From Thiodiazotropha sp037382205 (GTDB lineage Bacteria; Pseudomonadota; Gammaproteobacteria; Chromatiales; Chromatiaceae): a stretch of DNA of 8,392 bases. The translations under genes and the position numbers were made by a program. The stretch is from positions 1 through 8,392 of the forward strand of contig JARRQD010000251.1 in the NCBI GenBank assembly GCA_037382205.1, read 5' to 3'. How positions within the stretch are numbered: the stretch's first letter is position 1; each line of letters begins with the position of its first letter. Positions 7,143 to 8,392 of the stretch are shown piece by piece. The notes below the pieces were generated by a model. The model saw only the letters and a list, made by a program, of their open reading frames with translations. It was not told the origin of the DNA and ran no database searches.

Positions 7143-8168
7143 TTACAATATATTCAGGATGGAACAGAGAAACAGCGGTTTGCTACTCGAATTCGCAGTG
7201 TGAATATTGAGCCTGGGCAGCGCCATTGGGTTTGAATCCTTAGCAACATAGCCTCGGGTAATTGTGAAGCCAAGCTGATATCCCGATTCAGCAACGATCT
7301 GTTCAATCGATGAATTACAGTTGCCATTCGGATAGGCGATTGTTTCAACCTCTTTACCGATCCTCTCTCTAATCAGTTTTTTCGATTCACTGATCTCATG
7401 TCTGGCTTCCTCAAGCTCTATGCGTGTGAGCACCCTGTGGCTCAGTGCATGGGAGCCGAAACTGATATTCTCACCTCCCATCTGCTTGATCTGCTGCCAA
7501 TCCAAATAACTTTCTAACGTCATGTCGATCGATCTTGGCTGCTGATGGCGCCTTAATCTCTCCAGATACTGGTAGATCTCCGCATAGGGTTTGGCTTTAA
7601 GCTTGGTCACAACACTGCGCAGCAACTCTTTATCGGCGCCACCCTCGATCCCAGCAAGTTCTATCAGCAGCGCTCGATCTGACGCATCTTCGCACTGAGT
7701 CAACTGTGTCAGTCTGGCGAGCATCTCCTCTTGCCAGAACACCTCGCCGGTACCGATGTAGTCATAGGGCAGGAAAATGGTTGCTGGGACCCCTTCTGCA
7801 GCCAATGACGGCATGGCATAGGTGTAATTATCCCACCAACCATCATCAAAAGTGATCAACAAACTGTTGGCTGCCAACGGCTGGTCATTCAACAGGACAG
7901 CCTGCAGCTCAGCCATATCGATGATCTGAAACTCCTCTTTCAGCCATCTCAGATGCTGACGGAACAACTCACTATCGGTAATGATCGCATTCGCCGAGTG
8001 GGTGATTGTCGCTGTGCCCTCAGGTAGAATGCGATGGTAGGCCAACACGCAGGCCCGATCGCGGAATTTGCTGTTTTTGATCAGCGATAGAAGACCTGTG
8101 TAGTAGAGAGTGTTGGCAATAAGAGTTTTTATTACACGCTTGATCAGTCGCATTTTGTCTGCGCTCAT
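7143..8168 (-). CDS. NodB-type polysaccharide deacetylase
   Basis: A carbohydrate esterase family 4-like enzyme that removes acetyl groups from a polysaccharide, probably in the envelope. With the ATG at 8168 it has 341 residues. A hydrophobic, basic N-terminus (about 6-32, LIKRVIKTLIANTLYYTG) may anchor it to the membrane. The NodB motifs are present: YHRI (44-47), TFDDGWWDN (106-114; Asp108 general base and Asp109 metal ligand by family), SFGSHALSH (236-244; His240 and His244 metal ligands), AYPNG (278-282) and LPRLNIH (317-323). About 130 residues separate motifs 1 and 2, a longer insertion than in minimal NodB; it carries EVFWQEEM, as in other polysaccharide-cluster deacetylases. The start is uncertain: a TTG at 8234 would add 22 unconserved-looking residues, and an ATG at 8153 would drop five. 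ATG 8168 has GGAAAG about 12 bases upstream. First gene of the visible polysaccharide run. Confidence 0.9.
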   Translation of the reverse strand: MSADKMRLIKRVIKTLIANTLYYTGLLSLIKNSKFRDRACVLAYHRILPEGTATITHSANAIITDSELFRQHLRWLKEEFQIIDMAELQAVLLNDQPLAANSLLITFDDGWWDNYTYAMPSLAAEGVPATIFLPYDYIGTGEVFWQEEMLARLTQLTQCEDASDRALLIELAGIEGGADKELLRSVVTKLKAKPYAEIYQYLERLRRHQQPRSIDMTLESYLDWQQIKQMGGENISFGSHALSHRVLTRIELEEARHEISESKKLIRERIGKEVETIAYPNGNCNSSIEQIVAESGYQLGFTITRGYVAKDSNPMALPRLNIHTANSSSKPLFLCSILNIL

Positions 8169-8267
8169 ACTTAAAAAAGACTTTCCATTTGCCCAATCGC
8201 TGAATCCGTTTTTAACTGTGCTGTTTGATGACAACTACATAACACAGAAATCACACATTCGTATCAG

Positions 8268-8282
8268 ACACTACCCTAGTGT
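8268..8282. repeat. Small perfect hairpin upstream of the deacetylase
   Basis: ACACTA, CCC, TAGTGT: a six-base perfect inverted repeat with a three-base loop in the 224-base region upstream of the deacetylase. It has no adjacent T-run on either strand, so a simple intrinsic terminator is unlikely. It could be a regulator site or the end of a repeat element that continues to the right. Confidence 0.45.
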
Positions 8283-8323
8283 GGTGTCCTATACTGTTTG
8301 ACGTTTTCAGCGGCCCGCATATG

Positions 8324-8392
8324 ACTCAAGACAAGGCGCAGCCCGCTGTCAATGGTTGCCCCATTAACAAGGGCTGCAACGCAGGATTGAGT
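8324..8392. repeat. Interrupted palindrome of 69 bases at the right edge, possible intergenic repeat element
   Basis: Three nested pairs of perfect arms lie on one axis: ACTCAA (8324-8329) with TTGAGT (8387-8392), GCAGCCC (8338-8344) with GGGCTGC (8371-8377), and AATGG (8351-8355) with CCATT (8361-8365), around a five-base loop. The unpaired gaps are nearly equal on the two sides (8 and 9 bases, 6 and 5 bases). That is much more symmetry than expected by chance. The weak reading frame from ATG 8321 is better explained by this structure than by a gene. The element may extend past the window, so its true ends are unknown. Candidates are a REP/MITE-like dispersed repeat or a structured RNA or attenuator. 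Confidence 0.55.

Noticed and set aside
8169..8234. Longer deacetylase starting at TTG 8234
   Set aside because: The added 22 residues are polar with no signal character and no ribosome site precedes the TTG. The family usually begins with the basic hydrophobic segment that follows ATG 8168 or 8153.
8321..8392. Possible plus-strand gene start reading MTQDKAQPAV
   Set aside because: The ATG has no purine-rich ribosome site ahead of it, and the whole stretch is taken up by a symmetrical palindrome that explains the sequence better.

Overview
This window looks like part of a gammaproteobacterial chromosome. The endonuclease IV aligns with the E. coli enzyme residue for residue at its metal ligands, and Shine-Dalgarno sites and codon use are ordinary for that class. 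A TtrS/PhnD-type sensor kinase beside an exosortase-A-style polysaccharide cluster would fit a sulfur-oxidising Chromatiales-type organism, but that placement is inference. Every gene I can support lies on the minus strand, so the window reads right to left.

Right part (about 8170-3510): a surface or exported polysaccharide block. In order of transcription it has a NodB-type polysaccharide deacetylase (8168-7143), a FemAB/GNAT-fold protein of the type found beside exosortase A (XrtA/PEP-CTERM) loci (7053-6013), a DegT/DnrJ/EryC1/StrS-type PLP enzyme (6004-4808), and a membrane-anchored family 2 glycosyltransferase (4643-3510). The FemAB-like and DegT-like genes are 8 bases apart and probably cotranslated. 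Between the DegT-like gene and the glycosyltransferase is a short stretch that reads like the C-terminal end of a lost GNAT acetyltransferase. Upstream of the deacetylase, at the right edge, is a symmetrical interrupted palindrome of 69 bases plus a small perfect hairpin. These may be an intergenic repeat element that continues past the window.

Middle part (3500-1704): nfo, encoding the DNA repair enzyme endonuclease IV, has a good sigma70-like promoter of its own in the gap after the glycosyltransferase. It is followed 72 bases later by a conserved-looking 266-residue protein of unknown function with a charged, coiled-coil C-terminus.

Left part (1594-1): the first 531 codons of a large membrane sensor histidine kinase run off the left edge. 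It has a signal peptide, a periplasmic PhnD-like binding domain, one membrane segment, a cytoplasmic PAS domain and a HisKA H-box. The ATPase domain, and presumably its response regulator, lie outside the window.

The polysaccharide genes plausibly make, modify and trim one glycan: the DegT enzyme could supply an amino sugar, the glycosyltransferase could add a residue at the inner membrane, the FemAB-like protein could transfer an acyl or aminoacyl group, and the deacetylase could remove N- or O-acetyl groups. I see no tRNA, rRNA, CRISPR array, transposase or gap over 300 bases. I found no convincing wholly new system. The best leads are the FemAB marker for an exosortase locus, the unassigned ligand of the sensor, and the palindromic element.
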